DNA of 64,000 nt, from assembly GCA_021234155.1 (NCBI GenBank), contig JAJEKV010000111.1:2612968-2676967 (forward strand), given 5' to 3'. Position numbers and translations under genes: made by a program. Of the stretch, positions 36,213 through 47,400 are shown piece after piece (position 1 is the stretch's first letter; every line of letters starts with the position of its first letter). The stretch comes from Isoetes taiwanensis (taxonomy: Eukaryota > Streptophyta > Lycopodiopsida > Isoetales > Isoetaceae). The notes beneath the pieces are model-generated. The model saw only the letters and a list, made by a program, of their open reading frames with translations, searched no databases and had not been told where the DNA came from.

Positions 36213-37261
36213 CGGTTTTGATGATCCTTTTTTGCCGCGAAGACCGCTCTCTGGCGATATTTACGTAAGTGCCTTAATAGCATCCCCGTGGTCGCCGCAA
36301 TAGCATCAACAATAGATATCCTTGGTAGCTTGTCTTTACTAGGTTCTCGTGAAGATAGATTATGAAGATCAGCCGGCATTGGCGGTTAGCAAAGACTCGT
36401 GCCAACTATAGCCTTGGCACTATTATCTTCATCTCGAATGCCGCTTCTCGAGACAATCTCGGCCAAGTGAGTGGCTGCTTGAGTCGCAGTTGTTGGTTGC
36501 TGATTACGCATCAACATAGAACTCCTTTTAATGCTGAAGTACATAATGGTGTTCGAAAAAAGCATTGGATAATTATGAGATGTTCAGTTTAATGGTAGAA
36601 ACACAACAAACTAGACATCTCTTTCAACACGAATAAGGTTTTCAAAATGTAAGTTAACTTATGTAAAAGCTCAATATGACATGCAGAGTGTCCTTCAATT
36701 TAGTGTAGGCAAACTTGTTTGGAAGATAGAAGACAACACGTAAATAATTTTTAGACCAAGTAAACTGCAAGTTGCTCTTGGAATAGCAAAGCACTTATCT
36801 CTCCCTGGCGGAAAGACGCACCCGAGTAGGCAAAGGCCATCGTCAATCTTTGAAAATTTGTGATTGGAGATAAAATCAATGCTATCATCAATTCAAGGGA
36901 GTTCTGAAAGGCAAACAACCAAACATTTGGACAAGAAAAAGGTAAAGTTCAGAAGAAAAGCAACAATATGCCAGAGCACCTTCAAAGATTTGCAACATTT
37001 GACTGTTCTACCACTATCAAGCCACTACATTATCTAGAAGTGCATGGATACTCAAACTCCAACTTTTTCCTTTATCTCAAGATGAAAAAACAATTGTGCC
37101 AAGCAGAGTAAGGAGACTAGATGTTTCTTTTGGATAAGAGAACAAAGCAATTCTTTACTGTAAAGGAGATATTTACGCAAATTACATAAAAAAATTGGCG
37201 CATGTCCATGTACTGCTAAAACATCATTTTCCCATTCATGAAAAATCAGATAGAAGACTAC

Positions 37262-37870
37262 CTTCAGAAGGTCCCTTGTCTTAGCTTCCTTACTCATGCT
37301 AGCAACCGGTTCTACAGCTGCTGATTCTCCTGTTTTCACAATGTTCATACTAAAAAACATAAAGGCAATATCAAGTACCGTGTTGTGTCAGACATATTTT
37401 GGTGAAGAATGGTTAGTCAAGTCTCCTCCAAATGTCTAATTCTTGTGACACCTTCATCCTTGCCAAATAATCCTTCAACTTCTCAATACTCTGATGCAAC
37501 AACGCAGAACTCCAACAATCAGTTATTTGCAGATTTTTGCCTTATAAACCATTTATGATTTCCTTACCTTCATTTTTCCATTTTTATCAGGTGTAGCTGG
37601 CTCCCCATGGCCCTCAAGTTCAGCTTCACGTTGCTCTGTTGCGTAAATGCTCTGCATAAACAGTATTTAGCCAGCACAATATTAACTGCCTCAACTTGGC
37701 TAAGATCTGGATTGGTCTAGCATCCAGGTCTGGCATCCAGAAACTACTTTAAGAAAAAGGGGACCTGACTAAATACTACGATATTAAGACTTACTTTCTC
37801 TTCTTCCTCCATGATTTCTTCTTTCCACCTGTTGCGCACCTTTTATGGGTTGAATCTCGTGAAATACCTG
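37262..37870 (-). pseudogene. Captured exons of an unidentified gene
   Basis: Two minus-strand exons have clean GT-AG borders: 37651-37568 (SIYATEQREAELEGHGEPAT..) and 37349-37262 (MNIVKTGESAAVEP..KEAKTRDLLK). A Glu-rich piece with [11 protein letters not shown] lies at about 37840-37795, ending at a likely donor. Charged, low-hydrophobic sequence; family not recognised. Confidence 0.45.
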
Positions 37871-38646
37871 TTAGAAAGATGCAAAATAAACGCTTTTATG
37901 AGATTAGAATCAAAGGGACACAATGCATAGCTAATTGAGAGACTACTGATAAAAACGGGAGATGAAGGAAATACCTTTCTGAAGCAAGCAACTCTAGATA
38001 TTTTAGGGTATATCTAAGAAGAGTAATGACAAAGAAATGCAAGATCAAGCCAAGAAACAACAATGTAGGCAAAAATATGCACCAAAGCAAAAATGCAAAA
38101 AATTAATTAGAACTAAAAGCGAATCGGTTCATAAAATAAAGACCTGCCAGATCTTTGCTTCAGGCCTCAAGATCTTTAACCTGCATAACAGAACACAAAG
38201 ATAAGGTAAGATTCTGCAACAAAAGACAATCTAAAAGCCCTAGAACCAAACTTTCATTTCAAAAGATCCTTCTCCAAGCACCTCCCAAGACTCGACAAAC
38301 AGCTCCAAGATTCCAGAATTGGACCTTCTGCCTTTCTTCAAGAGCTCTTCCATAAATGAAAAGATTTGATGTGGCCGCTAACTTCATTCTTGAATCTGAA
38401 ATGTAGCTGCAACCGACAAAGATGCAAGCGCAGTAGCAGATCAAATGGCACATAAAAAAACACACCCCTACAAGGATCCATGCGGGAGCGCCATTTCCCG
38501 CCCATCACCCCTACCGTTTTGAGTACTGCTAGAACTTGGTTTTCCGTACAACCAACCCATACGTCTACGGACCCCTTGCCAATTAAAAAACCCCCTACCA
38601 GTCACGATGTTGGTCTATACGGGTTCTTAATGGTGAAGTCCCCGGG

Positions 38647-38654
38647 AGTACATG
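38647..38654. repeat. 8-bp target duplication AGTACATG, right
   Basis: Second copy. On the minus strand, the methyltransferase reading frame runs into CATGTACT at this copy and resumes in the same phase after the copy at 35013-35020. Confidence 0.9.
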
Positions 38655-40259
38655 GATGATTTCCTTACTTCATTTCCTAAATTTCTCAATGATGTGAACA
38701 CTTCATGGCCGCCTAATATTACAGCCATGGAGACCACACATATATCTGCTTGGACAACTCGAAATTCAGTATGGCATTCTTTTTGAAGTTGTACAACATC
38801 AAGCATATGCTTTCGTGGAGGTGTTTGATAATCGACAATATTGTCCTCTTTCTCATTTTCCTCATTAGTTGCATCAGATAATTTTGTCTTGTCTCTCCTG
38901 CTTCTGTTTCTTTTGTCAACATCCACTTTTTCCTCATTTGGATCCACCTTAATTTTCTGCCCTCCCCGAATCCGGTTGTAATCCGACTCTTCTTCTTGAT
39001 AAGATCCTAAAGGAAAATCAATCCACCAGGGACAATTTTCTCTTTCCCATTTATGCATTCCACCTCCCCTGTCTAGATTACTTTTTGGACTATACAGTCA
39101 GCACCTATTTGAGACACCCATATTTGTATCTGTGGATGCATTGATTCCATGCACTTAATATGAACCAAATATTTGAAATATCTGTATGCAACTCGCATGG
39201 CTGTCCTTTGCACTTCAAAAGCTTCAGAAACATTGACTGTAGATTGCATATGTCTCTCCCAATGCTTAAACATTTCAACTCGATTTCTAGCTTTAAATGT
39301 TCTGTACCAAGTCTCCACATCACAGTCCCGAGGTATTAACAACTGCAAATTATGTTGTTCAATTGCTCCCTTCATCAAGTCACATGATCTGGTCAGTAAA
39401 TGCTCTAGCCATGTTTCTTTCTTTACCCAAGAATTGAAGCTCTTGTCATTAGTTGGTATCTTCTGATAATTACCAAAACTGAGATGTGCTAGTCATTGTC
39501 TTAATCCAATTATCTCTCACACTGTTCTGCACCTTTGATTTGACCATAAACAAAAGCTTTTCCATTGTCATATTAACTCCTTTAGATTCTAAATCCTTGG
39601 TTGCGACATGGCGTAACCAAACATTCCCAAGACTAGGATTCATAATGGCTAGATATTTTTGCATTTTAGTTGTCCACTTTCGTCTCACTTCCCTTTCAGC
39701 ATTTGCCTTCAAGACATCAAATTCTGAAATGTTTTCATGATTTGATTTTATGTAATCCTCAATGTCCTTAACCATTGATGCCTGCATCAATGGATTCTTA
39801 GTAATTAATTGAATCTTAAACAGCAAGAGAAATATAACAGCAGAAACAACACTAAACTTACGTTATATAATATCTTTGCATAGGCCAATCTTGTGAGAGG
39901 ATACCAAGGCTCGTTTGACCCAATCATTTCCCTTGTCCTCTATGCTTTTAACTCACTGGGAGATAATTCCTTTATATACTTATCTAGTTTGGCAGTAGCA
40001 ACTCTATGCACAATCATTAGTGTATCTTGTAGACTTGTACGAACGACATAGCAATACTTCCTGCCACTTTGTCTATGTCAACAATCGTATCTGCAAGCCC
40101 TTCTATTGTCTCTAGTGGACCTGCACTAGATTCAAACAACATTGCCAAACTTCGATGTGTCTGACAACCTCTTGGCTTTCTTTTAGGAGTGACGAGTCTA
40201 GTAGGCTGCAAATCTGGTTGACTGTTTCTTGTTTCTACCATAACAGAGGCCACACTGCA

Positions 40260-40820
40260 AGAAATACAACATAAGATAAGAAAACACCATTCATTTGATT
40301 AGTGACAAGGGACTAACATCAATTGTCTGTGTTCTAGAATAGGACAAAATTTAAGCAACGGTGCCATCCCCTTGCAACGTTTAACATTTCAGCGATTTAA
40401 AATGTTATGAAATCTATGGCAAGGGTGCCGTCCCCTTGGAATGAAGCACATATCAGATCTTCCACTGAGACCAAAACTAAGGCAACGGTGCCATCCCCTA
40501 TTAATGTCAGCTTATTTGAACAGTATTTGAACAGTCGATGACCAATGCCAGAAGCTCCATGACCAATGTTAGAAGCTCCATGACCAATGTCAGAAGCTCC
40601 GAAAATGAACATTCAATGTGTACTGGGAGCTCCGAAAATGAACATTCAACATGTTCTACAATCAGTCAAATGTTAAGCAACGGTGTCGTCCCCTTGCATT
40701 GGCTGGCATTTCAGTGATTTGAAATGTGATAATCTAGAATCAAATGTGCTAGAATAAGACAATATATTCTAGAAGAAGATATATACGAGCTCCCAAGTGA
40801 AAAAAAATGTTCGAAGCCCA
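40260..40820. promoter_or_regulatory. Central divergent spacer of the MULE with tandem repeats
   Basis: The spacer lies between the outward-reading methyltransferase-like and transposase genes, so it should hold both promoters. A unit with CAACGGTGCCATCCCCTTG occurs in four versions (about 40357, 40422, 40482, 40678). GAAGCTCCATGACCAATG-like units repeat three times at 40553-40601, and AGCTCCGAAAATGAACATTCAA twice at 40604-40650. These could be binding sites for element-encoded or host proteins. Confidence 0.5.
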
Positions 40821-43601
40821 TGTCAGGAATGGAACAGAACATGGATCCTCATGTTTGGTCAGACCCTTCTCATAGAGTTGTTCCAAGTTTTCCAGGCTGT
40901 GTGAAATTGGCCCATTGTTGTGGCCACTTACAATGCAAGAATATGATTTGTGAATGTTTATTGGGAACAGGGAAACCAAATGAGGTGCAATGGAGAGGAA
41001 CCTTAAGGAATACACTATTTATAGGAGAACTATCTATGATCAATGGTTCACTTAATTGTATATTTTGTATTGTAAGGAAAAACCAGAATGCATAAGCCAG
41101 TGCACATGCAAAATATATTACTGCTTTCCAGATAATACATGTTTTACGAGGTTGGCCTTTCACATCGGAAGTCATGATCATCCTATCAGAGTTGCAGAGT
41201 CAAGAGAAGGTATGTATATGGCCAAGGCACTTTTGAACACTAGAGGTGCAAATACACCATCAACTATGAAAGGAGCCCAAGGAATACAACACGATCTTGC
41301 AATGGATTTTGTGAATGGTAATATAATTTCTGAAGAGGAAATCTCGGCTTTTCAAACAATGGATTCTCCGGGTGTGGATAAATTTCTTCAAAAACTAGAA
41401 CCATTGAATAATCAACGAAGGTATTGTATTAACTTTCACGATTTATATCCAATGTCTTTAACTGGCATTTATTATTAATTTTGGAATTTCAGATTGCGAA
41501 GGTGAATTCATAAAGCTAAGGCTCAGAACAAGAAAGGAGGGGATGAGTTCTCTTAAATTTTATATTTGAAACAACATAGCAGATACCAGTACTTCCATGG
41601 TTCAGTATTTCCTTACTAATTACATGATGACGAGAATGAAAGATGTTATATCTTCAAGACGTCCACCATCGGGCCTGGCTCAGGAGTGGATTTAGTAAAT
41701 AGAATGTGTCCGGGTGGGGATTTGGAACATAGTTGGGTTCATTTTGATCATGTGAAACGTATTCCCACTTGAACAACGTCGGGGAGTCATGTTTATGATC
41801 TAAAGTAAGTTGTTTCTTTTTTATTTTGATCCAAAGTAAGTTCTTTATTTTATTTTTGTAATTCCTTTTTTGTAGGATAAGGTCTCTACAAACTATTGCC
41901 TTGTGTGACATGAAAACTGAAGATTACATTGCACAAAGACTGTTTTGGGAAAAACTAAATAAGGTGATGGAGGGCAAAGGTTTTCTAACAGCTGAATTTA
42001 GGAAATTCATGGCCGATGAAGCACAGGCTAACTGGACAGTAGTACGAGATGTGTTCAATAACAGGAAATTTTAGGTGGAGAATGCTCATGTCAATTTCAT
42101 TTTGAGCAGTGCTTGCAACGTCACACAAATAAATACATTTATGAGGCCTACCGTATCCAGCATCTGGATTTATGTAGGAAATGGAGGAATGCAGAAACTA
42201 TTGAAATTGCGGAAGATATTTATCATGAAATGATTGATTAGTGGCCTGGAAAAGCCGACGAGGTGGACATAAAGTCGTTAGATTCGTGGTTGTCTTAGTG
42301 GCATTAGAGGGTAAGCAGATGGGGAAATTATATGCTTACAGGAATGGATATAGCCAGTGCCATACATGTCCCTCACACTAACATGTCTGAATCCAAGCAC
42401 GGAAGCTGGCTAGCAGCTAGGGGATACAGAAAGACTATGAATTTAAATGATGCATGCGTATTTGATATGACAGAAGCACTCTTGCAAAGCTCCAAATATG
42501 AAGCATGGTTGGAGGGTAGACACTTGGGAACAGGGCCTACTGTTTCGAATCTGTTGGGAAGATTAGAAAGAAGTATTCGCTCTGGAATAAGCCCTATGCA
42601 GGGAGTGAATATAATTAATGAACAAGCGTCCAGGAGTGGAATGCCAGAACATAATCCTGGATCCGGTGGTAATAACTGAACCATCTTGAGAAAGACATCC
42701 ACAATTACTAATTCTGAAGCAGGAAGTCACCGTCCAGATAAGGTGACCCACACTATGTCACTTTCAAGAATTGATGACTCAGCAAGAAGGACAATAAATT
42801 TTGGCAGTCCACAAATTAGAGTCATAGAAGTAGATATCCATCAGGCTAGTTGGGCCTTGAGGAGGACACTTGCTGGAAGTGAAGTGAAATGTATGGATCG
42901 TGTTTCAAAAACTGGTCGTAAATGCCAAAAACGTATTAACAAGGGGAACAAATCCACTGTTGCCCCTCCTTTTTATGAGATCAGAAGACATCGAAATGGA
43001 GAGCAGGAACAAATGATGTGGTTTTGTTCAACCAATGTGCAACATACATGGTATCCGGGTTACAGTATTGTCAGTGCTCCTAGCAGACCTGGTAGTTGGA
43101 CAGTGGCTACAGGAGTCAACGTAAAGGAAGAAGAAAGTGTTGATGAGTAGCAGATTCGAGCTGAGAGGGCTATCATCCACATCTAATCAGTATTCCACTG
43201 ACATTTCTTCTGATGCACCTTCTCCGAGTAGCTTCGTCAGAATTAGAAATGGAAGGCATGCCAATAAAAGAGCCAGATTGAGTAACGATGAAGATCTGAA
43301 TCTAGAGCGAAGTTATGACATGGAAGCAGAAGTGGTTGGAAAACAGATTATCACACGCGGAAAGCATGTAATTTTTGAGCTTAAAAGAGATACCAACATT
43401 TACAAGTTTGAGATTAGTGCAAACCCTAAATGTAGTTGTCCAGAATTCATGAAACATGATTGCAAGGGTAGATTTCTCCTCTGCAAACACATGTGTTATG
43501 TCTTCAATAGGGTGTTGGGACATAATCCAAAAGAGAACAAGGAGGTGATTCAAGCAGTATTGACGGATGCTACACTGGCAATGCTTTTAGGTGTCAATTA
43601 A
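40820..43601 (+). pseudogene. Mutator-like (MULE) transposase with C-terminal SWIM-type zinc finger, frameshifted
   Basis: Fragments appear in MULE order across several frames. HIGSHDHPIRVAESREG at about 41160-41215 matches the H.G.H.HP segment before the catalytic core. FMADEAQANWTVVRDVF at about 41997 matches the second catalytic Asp region (here Asp-Glu-Ala), followed by CSCQFHFEQCLQRH, the MULE C..H motif. NMSESKHGSW at about 42380 is the catalytic Glu region. MNLNDACVFDMTEALLQ follows. The last frame (43137-43601) has CSCPEFMKHDC then CKHMCYVFNRVLG, a SWIM-type zinc ligand set common at the C-terminus of MULE transposases. The first catalytic Asp could not be placed. Multiple frame changes and stops (41478, 42060, 42240-42310) make it non-functional. 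Confidence 0.8.
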
Positions 43602-43822
43602 ATTCTTCAAAAGTAATTGTTATTGTATATCTAGAAACGTAGCAGGCAACATCAGATTTTTGTGTAAAGTGTTCAAGATATTATATAAAAATTAAGATTC
43701 CTGTCAATTTTATTTCCTCAGTTTTCTCCATATTAGAGTAATGGATTAAGAGGAATACACGAATATTCCTTACAAAAAAACACGAAAATGTAGTTCGAAA
43801 AAACTTAAAAAAAGTCGCACTC

Positions 43823-43831
43823 TTCTTCCTC
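43823..43831. repeat. Right 9-bp target-site duplication of the MULE (TTCTTCCTC)
   Basis: Followed at 43832-43834 by CAT, the minus-strand ATG of the interrupted Harbinger transposase. Confidence 0.85.
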
Positions 43832-45000
43832 CATAGTTGAATTGCTCTTTTAATTTGAAGCAAACTTAAGCAGAATGTAAGGAATTGCCACACGTTAAAA
43901 GAAAAGAATACAAAAATAAAATTCTTTACCTGTTCCAAGAAGATCCAATTTGTAATTCATGAGAACTAGTTATGGTGCCCGGCGTTGCCGGGCCTAGTAG
44001 CAATTTGAAAGGTGGTTGTTTAAAGCTCAAAAACGTGTTGGGGCATGAAAATCTGCATTTGAAGATTGTAGGAGCAACAATGGAGTACAAAGTTTGCATT
44101 CTTGCCACCTGTATTTCATATACAACAATTTGGGCATTTCCACTACAACTATTGGCGTTGTAGGGCTTAGCAATATGTTGAGGGGTAAAGTTACAAAACG
44201 TAGATGGGCAACAATATCAATCATAAGAAGTTCTCATTGTGAAACGTTTTCCACCACCAAACTCATGTACCTAGCATGCACCTAGCAATGACACCGGCAT
44301 CTACATATGAAGCCAAACTTGTGACAACAAATCTTTAATATGCCATCGAGGTGGTCATATATTTCACATCATTTAGCTTTCAATTCGTATATTTGTAGTT
44401 GAAAAAGTATTTGCAGATCCTTTGTAGTTAGAAATGAAGTTTGCATGAATCATTAATATTATACATAGATATTAAGCATCTCATACATCATCTATGGCTC
44501 AACATCTACATATATAATTTGTTAAGAAATACAGCTAATGACTTGCAAGGAAGTTTTGGGGTTTTGGGGGTGGGGTGGCGGGGAGACCATAACCAAGTAA
44601 TGTTGTAGCTTGTTTGGCTTAGCAATGATTAAACATTTTTGCTAATGTTCTATTGAAATACAAATGGAGGATATATAGTCAGATTGCTTGGTCTAGACCA
44701 TAACCAAGTAACGTTGTAGCTTGTTTGGCTTAGCAATGATTAAACATTTTTGCGGATATATAGTCAGATTGCTTGGTCTATTTTTGTGTAAGGATTAAAT
44801 CATTGCTATTCAACAATACATTATACTAAGTCATATCAACTGCAATCTACATATACCAGGCTGTATAGGCAGTACCAACTGAAACATAAGGAAACCGACT
44901 ACTGAAGTAAAATGCAATATCATATGCAACTTTGGGTTTTCCAAATCTGGTCGAAGATATTGGCATCTTATAAATAAATAGGCTCGTTCAAGGGAAATAA
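43832..45000. other. 5' flank of the Harbinger transposase gene; tandem repeat
   Basis: 43834-43832 is the minus ATG of the split Harbinger transposase, and CAG/GTAAAG at about 43930 is a possible 5' UTR splice donor. A small GC hairpin GCCCGGC-GTT-GCCGGGC lies near 43978-43994. A 111-bp unit at 44584-44694 repeats, shortened, at 44695-44781. The Harbinger terminus itself was not found. Confidence 0.5.
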
Positions 45001-45003
45001 TCA

Positions 45004-45255
45004 GAACTCATATTTGTTAATCTGTTATAGCAATTTTCTCCTTGTCATTAGTTTACAGCAAAATGTGTGCCATCTTACATGATGGTGTCGCTTTATTTGC
45101 CGCCTTGTCTTCCTTGGCTGTGCAAGGGATTTGGTCCCTAGTTCATATATATTAATCTGTTACAATAGTTTGCTCCATGTCAGTTGTTTGCACGGAAATA
45201 CACCTTACATGATGCAGTGGCTTTATTTGCCGCCTTGCCTTCCTTGACTGTGCAT
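45004..45255. repeat. Diverged tandem duplication overlapping the UTP21 copy
   Basis: 45004-45124 and 45139-45255 share TTAATCTGTTA, CTTACATGATG and CTTTATTTGCCGCCTTG.CTTCCTTG blocks. The second unit overlaps the end of the last recognisable UTP21 exon. Confidence 0.7.
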
Positions 45256-46239
45256 GTTGGTGGAGCACTATGACTGCTTCTGAAACGTAGTAACCTGCCC
45301 TCACCATCAGATGAATCAAATATCCACATGTAAACAACATTGCATAGGTTAGTAATGTACCCAATAAACATGGCTTAATCCCACCTTAAGGGAGTTATCT
45401 TTTGCATTACTGAGGAGAACAGGCTCATTTGGAAAAAAAATGCAAAGATGTAATCTCCATATCATGTGCATCTTCTATCACTATCTTCCGGTTACGATGT
45501 TTTAAATTCCAGATGCTTATGATTCCAGATTCATCTCCTGCTGCTCAAAGTGGTTGCCCATCTGCCAAATTACATATAAAAGGAATAAAAGGCATTGGCA
45601 AATCCTACATCATTGTGCTGAAATAAAGTCTTCCTCCCCTCAAGCTATAATAGAATTGCCTTGTTATCTGAAGAGCGTAATAAGAAAGTGCAGTTACAGG
45701 CCCTCTGTTTGTGTGAGTAAAAGTTACAATCGTTTCATCATATAGAATATTATGAACACGTATTTTCCCATCCGAACAACCAACAGCAATGACATCCAAT
45801 GCAGGAGATGAAATACATGTGTGGATTGAAGTATCCCAGCCCTTAAACTCATGAAGCAACTGTTGTGATTTTATATTCCATAGTTGCAATGGTCCTTCAT
45901 CACTGCAAATAATGCAAATAAGCACCTGAGAAGTCCAGTCACTTGCATATGCCTCAAAAAGTGACTTGTTTTATGTACAGTGATAAATACTGGGATGAAG
46001 AAAAGAATAGCATATACCTTATCAAGGTAAGTGTCTGGATGAACTATGGATGTTGGTGTAAATGAATTTCGGAGCTGCATCTGAGCTAAAGGCTTCACAG
46101 CCTCCCTAGAATCTGCATCCCCCATTTGCCATATGCAAAGATGCCCTGTTGTGTCAACACTTAGGAGATGCTGGCCGAACACCAGAAGAAGTTTTACTTT
46201 ACTATTATGCGCCTTCCAGGTCGAAATCTGCAATGACAT
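45180..46239 (-). pseudogene. UTP21: UTP21/WDR36-like gene fragment (central WD40 region)
   Basis: UTP21 is a WD40 protein of the small-subunit processome that processes 18S pre-rRNA in the nucleolus. Minus-strand exons read STWKAHNSKVKLLLVFGQHL and FTPTSIVHPDTYLDK (46226-46019, donor GTATAT); EGPLQLWNIKSQQLLHEFKGW and VGCSDGKIRVHNILYDETI (45925-45655); then ISIWNLKHRKIVIEDAHD and FFPNEPVLLSNAKDNSLK (about 45580-45393); and MWIFDSSDGEGRLLRFRS then HSAPPTC (about 45335-45250). Order and wording match the family's first to second beta-propeller. The N-terminus and the whole C-terminal UTP21 domain are missing, and a TGA interrupts the third exon (DGQPL-stop-AAGDE). The introns show it is a duplicated gene piece, not a retrocopy. 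Confidence 0.8.
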
Positions 46240-46509
46240 AACAACAGTTCTTTGTTATGTGACTATACTTTAGAGGAGCAAATTCCATGGGTGATTGGTC
46301 AGTAAGAAAACTTCTAGTAACTACACGTTTCCAGTGAGTCGAGAGAACTCAAAGAAAGAAAGCAAGAATGTATTAACATCACCCTTAGGGCCTGAGACCA
46401 AACAAATACATCTGTTCTTTATCATCTGAAAGTGTTGGAGAAAATCCCTAATTTTACCCTGAGTAACTCAGCATGTTTTCCTCTCATTATCCAACAATTA
46501 GTTGATATG

Positions 46510-47400
46510 CTTCAATCAACATAAACTAATACTGGACCTGAAAAGAAATAGAGGAATAACTCTGTCACCTGATTAGATTGAGCTGGAACAACTATTGCTT
46601 TGAAAAGACATCGCCTAAAAAACATGAAACGGGCCTCATCAGAATGTAAATTGATGGACCAAGTTCTAGAAGAATGCAAAAATCGATAATGCAAAGATCT
46701 TACCAAATAATGCCCAAACCTTCTGGCCTTCTGCACTGCTTTTGGAGCAAGTTGCAAACGTCTCAGAATCATGTATACACCTGCATATACAACCTGCACT
46801 AAGATGCATATACAAATACCATATGCCCTAATATGCTCTATTCCCCCATCCACATCCATTAGATGTCAAAGATATCCCGTATCCAAATCCATTAGACATG
46901 TGAAACATGCGATACTACTCTTAAATTTTGTTATCGCCCGCCGATAATTTAATACTTTTATTCAAGCTATAGCATATCCAGATATCTAGGCCTTGTTTTT
47001 CCTCTATATCCAAGCATCACTTGGCAGCTCTCAACTCCACCAAGGGCAACTATAATCATCAACATTTCATATCTGCCAGAAATCAACTTTACATAGCAAA
47101 CAAATTTAGACCAATATAAAACCTGCAGGCTCTGGAAAAGTAGAATGCTCTACCTGCATAATCATTGCAAATCACAACACCGGATGGGTTAAAGGAAATA
47201 GATGTCACATCCTCACCAGGCTTGTTTGCAAGCAAATCAAAGCTGCCGTGCTGCATTTCGACAAAAATATGCCATTTGGGTGCAGTGAACTGCAAATTCC
47301 GGCTATTAGGGTTCTTGGACAAACCGTAGCTAGTCTATCCTCGCCGATGCAAAGAAATACTTTTGAAGAACATCTCGTTGATGCCACCGAGCTGCATGCA
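46510..47400 (-). other. Possible further exon fragments, unassigned
   Basis: A minus frame at 47322-47150 (GSFDLLANKPGEDVTSISFN) has the rhythm of a WD-type blade, and 46859-46512 is hydrophobic and basic. Neither matches UTP21 where its N-terminus would be expected. They may belong to another broken gene. Confidence 0.25.

Larger units (their letters stand above)
35021..38646. mobile_element. 3.6-kb DNA transposon with captured host exons (Pack-type)
   Basis: The ends are inverted repeats CCCGGGGRCTTCACC (left CCCGGGGGCTTCACC, right CCCGGGGACTTCACC on the other strand), with looser similarity further in. The 8-bp target duplication fits hAT or Mutator-type transposases, but the short GC-rich terminus does not name a family. 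No transposase is encoded. The cargo is pieces of at least one WD40 gene and another multi-exon gene, all on the minus strand and still carrying GT-AG introns, so they were captured as DNA rather than from mRNA. Confidence 0.85.
34038..40260 (-). pseudogene. Beta-class DNA amino-methyltransferase-like protein of the MULE, disrupted
   Basis: Minus-strand reading starts after a good splice acceptor (CTTGCAG) near 40255, with a basic segment TPKRKPRGCQTH. Central helical exons run 39826-39073 and an ENCPWWIDFPLG segment is at 39050-38990. The catalytic part lies at 35012-34260: DWGANLVLVDLPTN (motif IV, DPPY-like), then HNLEKSTRFNEFLLQLL, then GDYIVDLLTGTGSMVEAC (motif I, the AdoMet-binding loop) and YAMDFD. 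Motif IV before motif I defines the beta class of N4-cytosine/N6-adenine methyltransferases. A last exon (about 34165-34038, after TTGCAG) ends in KKRKRCLYIDDEAQEDT with a nuclear-localisation-like run. Lesions: apparent frame shifts near 39490 and 39065, one TGA near 34768, and a 3.6-kb transposon at 35021-38646. Substrate and activity cannot be judged; DLPT departs from DPPY/F. Confidence 0.75.
28419..43822. mobile_element. Mutator-like element with transposase and methyltransferase-like genes, carrying two nested insertions
   Basis: The borders are supported independently. The plus-strand 9-mer TTCTTCCTC occurs directly outside both ends (28410-28418 and 43823-43831), the size expected for MULEs. 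The two ends are recognisably inverted copies over about 75 nt: GGGGA with a T13 run and AGGTTTTTTTGAA..GGAATATTC..ATTCC at the left, against the reverse complement of 43822-43745 (GAGTGCGACTTTTTTTAAG..GGAATATTC..ATTCC). Removing the element restores the start of a Harbinger transposase frame. Inside, two genes diverge from a central spacer at 40260-40820. Subtracting the LTR insertion (5281 bp) and the 3.6-kb transposon (3634 bp with duplication) leaves 6489 bp. Both genes carry lesions, so this copy is inactive. Confidence 0.85.
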
